A stretch of DNA of 64,000 nt from Pelobates cultripes (Eukaryota > Chordata > Amphibia > Anura > Pelobatidae): the NCBI GenBank assembly GCA_933207985.1, contig OW240913.1:357462866-357526865 (forward strand). The letters are read 5' to 3'. Below, piece after piece: positions 1 to 10,822 of the stretch. Under the pieces are notes generated by a model, which did not search any database, was not told the DNA's origin, and worked only from the letters and a program-made list of their open reading frames with translations. Each line of letters starts with the position of its first letter. Position 1 is the stretch's first letter. Position numbers and translations under genes: made by a program.

Positions 1-1090
1 AAAATAAATTAAAGGTTATTCAGCAGTACTCATATGCTAATATGCTTCATGTTCAAAAGGTGGACAATTAAGGGCTTCAAGTGGAGCCAAGCCAATTCAC
101 AACAGGGAATAATGATATCAGACAAAAGATCCAAAGTACTAATTTTGGATCTGACCCACTTTGTCCTGCTCATACAGGATGTTAAATGGTCCTTTGGGTA
201 CAGAGAGGCTGAACAGTTCCTGGGAGACCCATGGTACACAAACATCTTGTCTTTCCAGCTGAGGACAAAAAAGGACTGCTGCATGGAAGGAGGATGAACG
301 TTTTATGCATGCAGTTCCATCCTTGTCTTTAGTATTTCCTGTGCTCGTCTGACTGGGAATGGAGCTGCCCATAAGTGATAGTGCCATGATTAGTTAGGAA
401 TTACAGTCTACTTTAATGATATCCATTGTGTGCACTTGTTAAAGCCAACAGTTTCCATATGGAATATAGTGCAGTAAATGTTTTTGGTTTTTTTTCTCCA
501 CAATTGAGCATCTTCTACCTAAATGTATTATTTTTTTCTTAGTGATAGCTCAAGGTCAACAAAAGGTCAAGGATCAACTTTTTCTTTAATATACTGGCTT
601 TGAAGTCCCATTTTAAAATAATCCTTTAATAATCAGAATCCATGTACTTTATTGCTTCAAGCCTTGAATTATATTCCAATTTAAACTTGATTATGATTAT
701 ACTACTTTTACTTTCCACACTTTATTCTTCATATATTGGCACTGACATAATTATCGGCATGGTCTCCACTAATGAAGAGATATTAATGGATTTTCGCTTA
801 ATAACATTTTAATGAAGTTTGTAATTTTTGCCAAAGATATTACCATTAAAAATGTTGATCACCTGAGACTCTTGGCAATCCCTTATAGAAATTAGCATGC
901 AGATTGGCAGGCCTTCAACAGTCTTTTCTTTCCTTAATTAAATACCATTCTGTCTGCAAGTTACAAAACAAAGTTAGAATTTACAAGTAGCAAAAAATGG
1001 AAGATTATGGTTCACTTTTGTAATGTATATGTTATGCACTTCCTTTTACCTTGATATTTTCCTCCCTGTTATACATGCTGGTAAATTGTG
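1..1090. other. AT-rich DNA, nothing recognised
   Basis: No domain, repeat end or RNA gene is recognised here. Short open frames near 30-390 overlap on both strands and have no recognisable motifs, so I treat them as chance. Confidence 0.5.
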
Positions 1091-1303
1091 TTAAAGGGAC
1101 ACTCCAAGCACCATAACCACTACAGTGCATCATAGCGCTGCCCCCATTGTCAGGCGCTAAAACGTTTAAGAATGACTGACTTCTGGATTTAGCCTATTGC
1201 CTGCTGCTCAGTGGAGGCGGAGAGCAGCATTCGGCCAGACGGTAAGAAGTCAAAACATTCAAAAATATGCTGGAGTGGTTATGGTGCTTTGAGCATTCCT
1301 TGA
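1091..1303. repeat. TTAA-type palindromic MITE copy
   Basis: The copy opens with TTAAAGGGACACTCC followed by a stretch that pairs with the end of the copy (AGCACCATAACCACT near 1109 against the complementary GGAGTGGTTATGGTGCT near 1272). TTAA target duplications and short inverted ends fit piggyBac- or Kolobok-type non-autonomous elements. The right end has decayed, with TGAA where TTAA would be expected. Related ends recur at 7840, 9029, 23263, 33119, 52476, 57425 and 57850. Confidence 0.6.
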
Positions 1304-1439
1304 ATGCCCTTATAGGAATCTCCTAGTGAAGAGTAGTGCTTACTACCTATCCACTATCTGCTCAGCTTCTCTGATGTATTTATAGTATGCAGGGCCGGCA
1401 GGAAATGCTGCCCCTCCCCCCCAAACCTCACGCACATCC

Positions 1440-1885
1440 ATTATGTTATGCAGTGCGTGTAGTGAATGCAGTGTCTATGTAGGAGATGCAGTGTGTGCAT
1501 GTATATAGTGCATACAGAGAGTGTGTGTGTAGTGGATGTAGAGTGTGCACAGGATGCAGTGTATGCATTTGTGTAGTGAATGTAATGTATGTGTAATGGG
1601 TGCAGTGTCTCTGTAGTGGATGCAGTTTTGGTGTAGTGGATGCAGAGTGTGTGTAGTGGATGCAGATTATGTTTGGTGTGTGCAGTGTGTATAGTGAATG
1701 CAGTGTCTGTGTAGTGCATGTAGTTTGTGCAGTGTCTGTATATTGGATGCAGATTATGTTTGGTGTGTGCATTGGATATAATGTGTGTAGTGGATGCAGA
1801 GTGTGTGTAGAGGATGCAGTGTATGTGTGTAGTGGATGCAGTGTGTGCTGTGTCTCTGTAGTGCATGTAGTGTGTGTAGAAGGCT
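1440..1885. repeat. TG-rich minisatellite, about 20-bp units
   Basis: Degenerate tandem array built on a unit like GTAGTGGATGCAGTGTGTGT. It creates long spurious frames on both strands (for example 1441-1866 on the - strand) made of repeated His/Thr or Cys/Val residues; these are not genes. The reverse complement of the same motif forms the array at 24660-25190. Confidence 0.85.
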
Positions 1886-2109
1886 GACCCGTTTTTTAAA
1901 AATGTATAAATAAGTGTATTGCCTCTTGCCTGTGGCCAGGGAGGGGGATACTAGGTTTCCTGGTCGTGCAGTGACAAATAATGCTGTGTAGTGTGGAGAG
2001 GGGGCCCAGAACTTACCCTCCTGAAGCTTCCTGCCTTCTCCACTTACGAGCTGCGGGTTGCTATGGCAACGCTCCACACAGCACGTAATGCTCCCTCCAT
2101 CAAAAGCAT

Positions 2110-2290
2110 GCCAACATCCAATATGTTATTCAGTGTGTGTAGGGAATGCAATGTTTGTGTGTGTAGTAAATGCAATGTATGTGTGTGTAGTGGATGCAGT
2201 ATCTGTGTGTCATCGGTGCAGTGTCTGCTTTTGTGTCATGGATGTAGTGTGTGTATTGAATACATTGTGTGTGTATGTGTGTGTATAGTG
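2110..2290. repeat. Second block of the TG-rich minisatellite
   Basis: The GGATGCAGT/GTGTGTGTAG motif returns after about 225 bp of non-repetitive sequence (1886-2109), so the array in this element is split into two blocks. Confidence 0.75.
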
Positions 2291-3890
2291 GAGGCAGGGT
2301 CGGTTGGTGTGTGGCAGGCTGTGTGGGTGATAGTGGTGGGAAGCAGGATGTGAGGGTGACAGGCTGTGGGGCATGCTGTGGGGGAGATAGTGGGGGGTGG
2401 CAGGCTGTGGGGCATGCTGTGGGGGTGACGGGTGGGGCAGGCTGTGGGTTTGACAGGATGTGAGGATGAAAGGGTGTGGGGGTGACCGTGTGGGGATTGG
2501 GTTGTGAGGGTGACAGTTACAGTGTGGGGGTGACAGGCTGTCGGGGTGCCAGTGGTGTGGGGCAGGATGTGGGGGTGACAGAATGTGAGGGTGACAGTTA
2601 CAGTGTCGGAATGTCCGTGGGGGTGGCAGTAGTGGTGGGCAGGGTGTGGTGGTGACAGTGGTGGGGAGCAGGGTGTGAGGGTGACAGTGGTGGGTGGCAG
2701 GATGTGAGAGTGACAGTTACAGTGTGTGGGTGACAGTGGTGGGTGGCAGGGTGTGGGGCTGACTGTGTGGGGGGCAGAATGTTAGGGTGGCAGTTACAGT
2801 GTGGTGGTGACAGGGTATGTGGGTGACAGTGGTAAGTGTCAGGATGTGAGGGTGACAGTGGAGGAAGCAGGCTCTGGGGTGACAGGATATGAAGGTGACA
2901 GTTACAGTCTATGGGGGACAGTGGTGGTTGTCAGGGTGTGGCGAGGCAGGCTGCGAGGGTGACAGTGGGGGAAGCAGGCTGTGGGGGTGACAGGATGTGA
3001 AGGTGACAGTTACAGTGTGTGGGGGACAGTGGTGGGTGTAAGGGTGTGAGGAGGCAGGCTGTGGGGGTGACAGTGGTGGGTGGGAGGCTGTGGGGAAGCA
3101 GGCTATGGGGGTGAGAGTGGAGGTAGGTTAGGGGTGGACAGATGGGGGAGGCAGGCTATAGGGCGAGAATGGGGAGGCAGGCAACAAAGCATTGGTGCGG
3201 AGGAGGTGCAGGCTATGGGGTGACAGGGGAGGCAGGCTATGGGGTGAGAGTGGGCAGGTAGGCTAGGGAAAGTAGGCTAGGGGTAACAGTGGTGGAGGCA
3301 GGTTAGGGGGTGTATTTGAGGGGAAGCAGGCCATGGCTGACAGTGGGGGAGATACAGGTTAGGGGTGACAGTGGAGTAGGCAGGCTTTGGGACAGTGGGA
3401 GAGGCAGGTTAGGGGTGACAGTGGGGAGGCAGGCGGAAGGGTGGCAGTGGGGGGAGGCAGGTTAGGAGGGTGACAGTGGGGAGGTGCAGGCTATCAGGGT
3501 GACAGTGGGGGGAGGCAAAATAGGGGTACATGGGGGAGGCAGGTTATGGGGCGACAGTGGGGGGGACAGGCTAGGGGGCATGAGGAGCCAGGTTAGTGTG
3601 GTGGTGACAGTGGGGGGGAGAGGCAGGTTAGGGGGTGACAGTGGGAGGCAGGTTAGGGGTGAAAGTGGGGGAGGCAGGTTATCAGGGTGACAGTGGGGGA
3701 GGCAGATTAGGGGGTGACAGTGGGGGAGGCAGATTAGGGGGTGACAGTGGGGGGGACATGTTAGGGGGTGACAGTGAGGAGCCAGGTTAGTGTGGTGACA
3801 GTGGGGGAGGCAGGTTATGTGGGGGTCAGTGGGGGAGGCAGGCTATGGGGTGACAGTAGGGGAAGCAGGTTATGGGGGTGTGCCTCCCCA
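2290..3890. repeat. G-rich minisatellite (GGGTGACAGTGGGGGAGGCAG-like units)
   Basis: About 1.6 kb of degenerate units near 20-40 bp with the recurring words GGGGGTGACAG, TGGGGGAGGCAG and GTTAGGGG. The G runs are all on the + strand, so the array could form G-quadruplexes. Frames inside it are Gly/Val-rich artefacts. Confidence 0.85.
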
Positions 3891-4303
3891 CACTCACATA
3901 CCTTTTTTAGTGCTACTTTCCCTGGTGGTCCACTGCGCTGGCTCTCTGGTCTGCAGCTCTGCCGGGGGTGAACTGCAGACCACGTTCTCGCTCTCCAGTC
4001 AGAGCATTGCTGTTGTAACCCGTGACAACACTCAGGGAGTTCACAAGCCTTCCATTACGTGGTCTGCAGCTCACACCCAGCAGACTGATGGAGGGGCTGC
4101 GCACCTGGTGGCACACAGGGCATGCCGCCAGACCCCCTCCTGGTCACCGAGGCCGCAACGGATTAGTCTGCCCCAAGGCAATTTAGGAGGCCACCTATAT
4201 GCAGCAGAGGTGGCCCGGGGGAGCAAAATGCCGCCCCTGTTGAAATGCCGACTGTGGCCATTACCCCAGTCCGTCCTATGGATGGGCTGGCCCTGATAGT
4301 ATG

Positions 4304-5114
4304 CCACATGTGATATGGAAGATTGAACATCTACTGTTGAGGCATTGACTGCTTCATATTGCCTTAAACATCCCTTTTCAAGTTCTTATATACTTTCAAA
4401 AAGTTTGCTTTAAAATGGCGAGCCCTGAATATTAATAGTAGCATAGTGACACAGCATAACACTGCTTTCATATGACTGGAGTAGCATGACACCCTCAATA
4501 AAAAGCTATAGTTTTTACTAACTTGGCAATGTTTTGGGTAAGATTAGGGTGAGGTATGAAATATAAATAAAGTAAATCACATAATAAACATTATCATAAA
4601 TATATAGAACAGATAACTGCATCCATCATCATTCAGATCCTGTCCACAACCTCTGAATGCTGATTCCAGCCACACTCACTCTTGTAATATTCATGATGTA
4701 TTGTGTCATTAACATCCTTTCTATGTTCTGCCATTTTGAATTAACATCAAATCTTATTTAAAGTTATCCACAAAATCTAGTGGCAACGCTTTATTCCTAA
4801 GAGGAAACATTTATGGTCTTTGGTTATTGGTAGTACAGGTGGTAAACTTTTTTAACTCCTCTTGACCATTTTCTCTATTTCATGAACAAATTAAACGTTT
4901 GATAAATGTCTGAATTTGTATGCTTTGCACGGAATTGAATTACATTTAGACTTAATTATATTTCATTTTTTAGAAGACACTGCTTCAAAATGTTGTAGTT
5001 TTTCTTCTTTTTTTTTTTTTACTAATATCTGAATTAGAGTTACAATCACGTTCAGAAATGATTCCCAGATTTTGAAATATGGAATGTTTAGAAACTACAC
5101 TTTTTTTCATTAAC
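4304..5114. other. Unannotated AT-rich DNA
   Basis: No gene, repeat end or RNA gene recognised; a poly-T run lies near 5008-5020. Confidence 0.5.
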
Positions 5115-6120
5115 TTTGATTTTCCTCGTTCGGTAGATAAAACTACCGAACACTGACCACCCCTGGCTCATTAACTACGAAGAAACCTGCATTTTAAGTG
5201 CTCTCTCTGTGTGGCCGCTGTTTGTATGGCCAAATGCCACGTACTGGAGAAAACGGCAGCCATCTTGTCGCTCGTAAAGAGGCAGCGGGACTTGGTCGTC
5301 GAGTATCTGGAACTAAAATCGGACAATTGACTTTCCGAATGCCGGTCAACTTTGCTAACGCCTGCTTCTTTTCACCGACCAGCCAGGAGAGTGATATTCG
5401 GTAGGTTTGTTCCCATGAACTAGGGGAACAAACGCTACACATGAGCCAGGGGAACAGTTTGTGGATTTGTTCAGTTTTAGAACTCCCAAAGTGGACCAAA
5501 TGCTACCTCTGAAACTGTGGAACTGTTTTGGGCATCAGACCTTGTGTGCGGTTGGTCAAATTATGACTTCCATGGAAATCCCGAACCCTTGAACCGATCT
5601 GGATGGTTTTTGGATATGTTGGTCCCCCAGATTGGAGCTATCAGGGGATGTGACCTTTATAGGGTTTCCAGGTGTTTTGTGGGTACTTTCGGGGTGTTGT
5701 TAAAATGTATGTTTTCTGTGCCTGGAAATAATTGAGTTTAGTACAGTTCCTGACTCAATTATCTCTCAATGTAATTACAGTGTGTACTTTTCCATAGTCT
5801 CCTCTCAGGTCCAGCAGGGAATGCCCCTGGAATGGGAGTTGGGAAACCCCTTGCATGGGGAGTTGCATATAAACCGGCCAGTTGGCTTGAATAACTTCAT
5901 TCCTGTTGTACCCTTCATCTAGTCTAGGCTGATGTTTCGGTATCCGTCTGATTGCTTGGGGAATTTACTTGGATACTGCCTTTTCTTCTAGAGAATGTTC
6001 GAATCAATACCCGAACTACGAGCTATAATTTCTCAGCCTTTAGCAGTTTGGCAGGAAACCAAAGCGAATGGGTAACAACGAAGATCTTAGGAGCTGAGTA
6101 AAGTAGCTTCCCGTTGAAAC
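5115..6120 (+). other. GC-richer block, possible solo LTR or old promoter-bearing repeat
   Basis: This kilobase is more GC-rich than its flanks and contains a TATA-like CATATAAACC near 5867 followed by CT-rich, transcript-start-like sequence. Short open frames (5194-5499 on -, 5517-5735 on +) match nothing I recognise. I could not find paired TG...CA ends or a target duplication, so the LTR idea is only a suggestion. Confidence 0.25.
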
Positions 6121-7350
6121 ATTTGGTACAGATCACTGAGACGATTTTTAAAATTTTTAATTTGCAAAGCAAATTGATTTGGGATTCCTAAAGCTGCAGT
6201 GGCCTCTGTTGCAAATCAATAATAAACTATTTTAATTTTAGAAATGGACTGCAGCATGAGTAAATCTCGATATTGCTCTTTAATAATTTTAAAGGTAATT
6301 ATGAATGGCTTAGCTGGGGATTGTATTATATTTCAAATTACGGTGTGATTTGCATAAGGCTTAAAAGCATATTTATTCTGTAAAATCCAAAGATGAATAA
6401 TGACCCAGACTGTTTGCAGTACCTAGAGACTATGTGTTGGCAGAATGCAATGAATCATACAGTAGTGTGGTAATGCATGTCTGGGAAATATTCTATGCAT
6501 GTCAAAACAATATTTGCTGGAAAGATGAACACCAGATATGATAACTACAGAACATCATTAATTTTATGCAGCCTGATACATTGCTATAGATTAAAATAAA
6601 GCAATCACTACATTGCAATAAATTGAAATACATTTTGTTTGGTAAAAATCTTCTGTGGCACGGTCTGGAGATAACATTGTAGGCTGGTTTCAATTCTGTG
6701 TCAGTATTTTTCTTGGAGACAAATTGGAGAATATTTGGGAGATGACCAATACCTTTATCGATGCTTACACTAAAAGGTTACAATTAGTGTTTAGCACAAA
6801 TTTGTCAGAGGGAAAAGAATACTCCCGCACATTCTACAACACAACATTTTAAAATGATAAAAAGTAATCACTGAATTTGTCTCATGATAAAAGCAAATAA
6901 CATTTCAATAAATATAATACCAATATACTTGACACACAAGTGAAAATCAGCAGGAAATGTATTGAACAAGTTATCATTCATCTATAAGAATCTATATCTA
7001 TTTTATCTATATTTATTTTCTATTCCTAATAAATGTTCTTCGGTATATTGCTGTGTATGCAGGTCTACTTTGTTAGTTATGCAAACAGATGTTAAGCAAT
7101 TTTATATTTTAAATATATTTTGATGCAGCAGTTATACTATGTTATTGCTGTTTATATATGTCAGGGAAATCATCAGAGCCATTTCTAAAGAAAATAGATA
7201 CATCAAATAATACCGAGGGTTATATCTCGACAAGGTGATTTACCAAAGTAACCAAAATTTCAAATTTAAGGCCTTTATAACCAAATTGATGACCTAGAAC
7301 ATTTTTCCAGTTTGGATATTTTAACTCTAAACTTGAAATTTACTTTGAAT
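6121..7350. other. Unannotated AT-rich DNA
   Basis: Nothing recognised. Short frames are unsupported. Confidence 0.5.
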
Positions 7351-7356
7351 TTACCT

Positions 7357-7434
7357 TTAACCCCTTAAGGACACATGACATGTGTGACATGTCATGATTC
7401 CCTTTTATTCCAGACATTTGGTCCTTAAGGGGTC
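7357..7434. repeat. Very short TTAA-ended inverted-repeat element (about 75 bp)
   Basis: TTAACCCCTTAAGGACACATG on the left mirrors GGTCCTTAAGGGGTCAA on the right, with CATGATTCCCTTTTATTC in the middle. The same middle and right half recur at 60870-60948, so this is a dispersed unit. It abuts the next MITE. Confidence 0.65.
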
Positions 7435-7840
7435 AAAGGGACTCTCCAGCCAACCCGTTTTACTCACCTGGTTCCAAAATGACGAAATAGGTGGGCGCGA
7501 GCAGGGAGCAATCAGACGCGGTCTTTGCCCGCCCCCTCTCCTCTGCTGACAGGCAGGAAAGAGAAGGCGCGCACACAGTGCCTTCTCTTTCCTGCACACG
7601 TCAGACATATTTTAATACGTCTGACGTGTACATGGCCTTTTTAGGACCATACATGATAGGAAGTCCCTCTGGTGGCCGTCTGAGTGACGGCCACTGGAGG
7701 TATTCCTATCAATCAATGTAAACACTGTATTTTCTCTGAAAATACAGTGTTTACATTAGATTGCCTGCAGGGAGCTATAGATCTCACCTGAACAACTACA
7801 TTAAGCTGTAGTTGTTCCGGTGACTATAGTGTCCCTTTAA
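7431..7840. repeat. TTAA-type MITE with internal hairpin
   Basis: Ends are AAAGGGACTCTCCAG and the inverted GACTATAGTGTCCCTTTAA. A strong internal palindrome lies near 7719-7763 (GTAAACACTGTATTTTC against GAAAATACAGTGTTTAC). No coding capacity. Confidence 0.65.
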
Positions 7841-8115
7841 TTCTCACTTTAGTGAATAATTCTATTAGTAAATGAGAAAACGCAACACTGAGGAAGTCAA
7901 CCTCCATCAACATACTTAAGCTCATTCATGCAAAAAAACCAAAACCAAAATAAAACGAGGAAAACAATGTAAATGTATTATTACTATCCACTATTTCCAG
8001 GGTGTCTTCATGTATTTTACTTTTCATTCAACAAATGATGGCCTGGCAGTATCCTACAAGAAAGATATTTTCAGGCTGCTAATTACTCTAGAATATTAAA
8101 CATATTACTCTTGAA

Positions 8116-8433
8116 TAGTGATGTCGCGAACGTTCCGCGAACTTCTCGCAAATGGTTCTCCACGGTTTGTGGCGAACCGTTCGTGGCGAACCATTCGTGG
8201 CGAACTCCTGTCAGCTGACACATCCCTGCCAATCTCCAGCAGACCTTCCCTCCCAGATCCTCCTACTTTCTGGACAGCATCCATGTTGAAGGCAGCTTCA
8301 ACATGGATGCTGTCCAGGAGGTGAGAGGGTCTGGGAGGGAGGGTCTGCCAGAGATTGGCAGGGATGTGTCAGCTGACCGGAGTTCGCCACGAACCGTTTG
8401 CGAGAAGTTCGCGGACGGTTCGCGACATCACTA
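8116..8433. mobile_element. Foldback hAT-like MITE
   Basis: A 318-bp palindromic element whose ends are TAGTGATGTCGCGAAC and its inverse GTTCGCGACATCACTA. The exact 8-bp duplication CTCTTGAA flanks it (8108-8115, 8434-8441). The two halves are complementary over most of their length, with a turn near 8290 around GTTGAAGGCAGCTTCAAC. It encodes nothing; mobilisation would need a transposase from elsewhere. Confidence 0.85.
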
Positions 8434-8441
8434 CTCTTGAA

Positions 8442-8689
8442 TATTGAACATCTGGGCTGTCTTTGGATTTAATTATTTTTATGTTTGTAAGCAAGATACG
8501 CTCTGGGCTTCTTTTACTATATTATATATACTACATCATATTTATTCTAACAGGGTGAGAGGGTGAGAATTCAAAGTGAATTCCAAATTAAGGGTCAAAA
8601 TTGTGAGACTGGAAAAAATCTCTAAGTCAGCTATGATTTAAATTCTGCTACTATGGCCTTAAATTTGAAACACTTTTTGAATTCACACT
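8442..8689. other. Unannotated AT-rich DNA
   Basis: Nothing recognised. Confidence 0.4.
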
Positions 8690-9029
8690 TTTAGATGGTG
8701 AAAATCTTATGAATTATGCTTTTATACACTGGATTTATATGTAGAGTGCCTGCAGGCTTGTAATTCCAAGGTGCTTCTTGCTCACTCCCAGAATAAGGAC
8801 AAAGAAAGTGAGAAGTACCTTTTACAGCAATATTGTGAATTTCATCAGCTGAAGTATTGGACTGAAACGAAAGTGAAGAGGCAGAGCGGATGGGTGCCAG
8901 ATACAAGACTTTGTGGTTAAACTGTTCATTAATGGTTTGATCCTGGCAGGTAAGCAGGCGCCCGGAACCTCCTTCCACCATAATGATGTATTCAGATGAA
9001 GTTGTTATGGTGCCGTAGTGTTCCTTTAA
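8690..9029. repeat. Probable TTAA-type MITE end with an open interior
   Basis: The right end GTGTTCCTTTAA (to 9029) preceded by GTTGTTATGGTGCC matches the inverted end of the TTAA MITEs. The interior is open on the - strand for 96 codons (8691-8981) and on the + strand for about 70 codons to 8920, with a CAG/GTAAGC donor-like word at 8949 on + and an acceptor-like tract on -. I recognise no protein in either reading. MITE interior is the more likely explanation, with a captured or host exon as the alternative. Confidence 0.35.
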
Positions 9030-9230
9030 CAGAGCAGGAGATAAGAAATTCTAAATTAAACAGTGCAATAAATCAAGCTTAACAATTAGATCTCTCTTTA
9101 CAGGAAATGTGTAGGGAGACTGTATAATTGGGAGAGGAGTTCAGTTTGCATAATTTGCAATTTAACTCCTAAATGGCAGAGCATTGCATTAAATCTATGC
9201 ACCAAAACCACTGAATCCCTTCCCGACTGT
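9030..9230. repeat. Fragment of a dispersed MITE family (A)
   Basis: Words such as GAGCAGGAGATAAGAAATT, CTTTACAGGAAATGTGTAGGGAG and TTTAACTCCTAAATGGCAGAG recur at 32560-33119 and 57067-57910, marking copies of one repeat family. Confidence 0.55.
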
Positions 9231-9439
9231 GGACGTACTGGGTACGTCAGTGGCAAAAATGACCCCTTGACTTATCTGGATCTGCGATCCACATCGATCC
9301 TGGTGGGGGGGGGACAGCCCGAGTCCCCAGCAGTCCCCCTGCAGCAGCTCCGGCCACCGTGGCCCTCCATGGCCATGTGATCACCATGTGATATAATATA
9401 AATAAAACATTTTTTTTACATATATATATAGGAAGCAAA

Positions 9440-9591
9440 AACCACAAAGTTATGGTGGGGAAAAAATTGTGATTGAAAACCCCTTCCACCTAAAGTCTGT
9501 GGATAGTTAATACAATGCTAAACAAAAATATGCACACTAGTCAAGCCACAAGACTTGCTTTTCCCACATAAATCACAAATCTGCTGTGATG
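9440..9591. repeat. Dispersed repeat flanking the retrovirus (left copy)
   Basis: GGTGGGGAAAAA...AACCCCTTCCACCTAAAGTCTGTGG at about 9453-9516 is nearly repeated, in the same orientation, at about 19508-19572 just beyond the retrovirus. The retrovirus sits between them. Confidence 0.55.
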
Positions 9592-9595
9592 TTAC

Positions 9596-10205
9596 TGTTG
9601 TAGAATTATTAGGCCTCTATAAATCTGTAAGGCCCCTTTAAATCCTCTTGCTATACCTCTAAGAGGCCCCATAGTTTTACAAGAAAGCTTTGTCTATAGA
9701 ACATAGAATTTGCATGTCAGCAAGAAATAGCTTTGATAAAATGTGTATTTACTAAAAGCCTTGAAACCTAACCTTGAGAAACTAACAGTGCCAGGCTACA
9801 CTCTAAATGGATAGCTGCCAAAAGGCCCCTCCCGTCGAGTGAGCTCCTCATGTTAACAAAATGGCGCTAAAACCTGGAGGAGACAATCATGACGAGGATA
9901 GTGACCTAAGATGGTACACCCCGTAGGGAGGGCATTTTACTAACTACTTAGCACCTAAGCCAATTAACAATGTCTATTTGTCTATATCTTGATTTTCTTC
10001 AATAATGTAATAATGCCTTTAAGAGGGCCTGCGAGCCTGCTTTTTAAACAGAAGCCATTAAACTTCTCCGAAGTTCTTTCATTAACCTGAACTCTGTGTC
10101 TCAGTGTGAATTTACTTCTGCGTGCACGCAACTTTATTATCTTTAATTTGGACAGGAACAGATAGTCATTCAAACTAATTGGTTTGCAGTAAATCATCTA
10201 CTACA
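9596..10205 (+). repeat. ERV 5' LTR
   Basis: Starts TGTTGTAGAATT and ends CATCTACTACA, so TG...CA termini. A TTTTTAAA TATA-like word lies at about 10041 and an ATTAAA polyadenylation signal at 10057-10062. The four differences from the 3' LTR fall near 9657, 9707, 10003 and 10022. Confidence 0.95.
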
Positions 10206-10207
10206 GT

Positions 10208-10226
10208 TGGCGCCCAAACCGTGGGG
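10208..10226 (+). promoter_or_regulatory. ERV primer-binding site
   Basis: TGGCGCCCAAACCGTGGGG begins two bases after the LTR and starts with TGG, as expected for pairing with the CCA end of a tRNA. The first eight bases match lysine-type sites, but the rest differs and I do not assign the tRNA. Confidence 0.85.
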
Positions 10227-10410
10227 CTCTGGGTTATGTCCTGCCTGGGCAGCTGTCCAAGAAGATGCTGGGGGGATGAATCCTGGGGGAAGGAAAAGAG
10301 CCTGATCACCTCTGAATACACGGTAGAGATTGCTGCAGCACCTAGCCGGTATGTTCCTACCCCTGTGATTGACCTGTCCCAGTGTCTGTGACTGCTGCCG
10401 AGAGGACATC

Positions 10411-10422
10411 AAAGTCAGGTAA
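10411..10422 (+). promoter_or_regulatory. Candidate 5' splice site in ERV leader (weaker)
   Basis: CAGGTAATA places a GT at 10419-10420. It could be used to make the subgenomic env message; consensus match only. Confidence 0.3.
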
Positions 10423-10540
10423 TAACTTGCCCAGAGTCTTTGTATTGTTAATGATACTTAATTTACCTGCATGTTGACTATCTGTTGCCTGGGTGTGTTT
10501 GTATTGGTTTGTGTTTAACTTAGTACCCGGGGAGTGTGAG

Positions 10541-10736
10541 TGCCTGTTTAACTCCTTTTAGGTACCACGTGGCTGTGGTAGTAAGGAAAAAGGGGGGTGG
10601 ACCTGTGGAAGTTTTCCTGGGGGTCCTCTATTGCCTGTTTAACTCTTTTAGGAGCCACGTAGCTGTGGCTGTAAGGAAAAAGAGTAGGGGGAATCTGTGG
10701 AGGGTGGTGTAGACTCACTGCTTCCTGGGGGTTCCC
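10541..10736 (+). repeat. Imperfect direct repeat in ERV leader
   Basis: Two units of about 90-105 bp (10541-10629, 10632-10736) share GCCTGTTTAACT, CTTTTAGG, CCACGT and GCTGTGG, then GTAAGGAAAAA and TTCCTGGGGGT. This leader duplication might affect packaging or RNA structure; no function can be read from it. Confidence 0.7.
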
Positions 10737-10810
10737 CATAGTGTCGCTTTGACTGCTTAGCTAGCCTCATCGGACACTTCTTCTTGGTAAAATTCCAGCC
10801 TCGAGCGCTG

Positions 10811-10822
10811 AGGCAGGTAAGA
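10811..10822 (+). promoter_or_regulatory. Candidate 5' splice site in ERV leader (strong consensus)
   Basis: CAG/GTAAGA with the junction after 10816 matches the vertebrate donor consensus closely and lies upstream of gag, where a donor for spliced env RNA would be expected. Confidence 0.4.

Larger units (their letters stand above)
1390..4295. mobile_element. hAT-like non-autonomous element carrying minisatellites
   Basis: The element starts CAGGGCCGGC and ends GCTGGCCCTG, inverted copies matching at 9 of 10 positions. It is flanked by an exact 8-bp direct repeat ATAGTATG (1382-1389 and 4296-4303), the duplication length expected of hAT transposases. No transposase is encoded. Almost all of the 2.9 kb interior is tandem repeat (1440-2290 and 2290-3890), followed by about 400 bp of non-repetitive GC-richer tail. 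A shorter element with the same kind of ends lies at 36110-37429. The superfamily call rests on ends and duplication length only. Confidence 0.8.

Noticed and set aside
1441..1866. 141-codon - strand frame rich in His and Thr
   Set aside because: Pure translation of a TG-rich minisatellite; overlapping frames in other phases are equally open.
2290..3890. Possible CRISPR array
   Set aside because: Units vary in length and sequence with no unique spacers, no cas genes and a vertebrate context; it is a minisatellite inside a transposon.
9982..10197. 71-codon - strand frame repeated at 19198-19413
   Set aside because: It lies in both LTRs and is duplicated because the LTR is; no motif.
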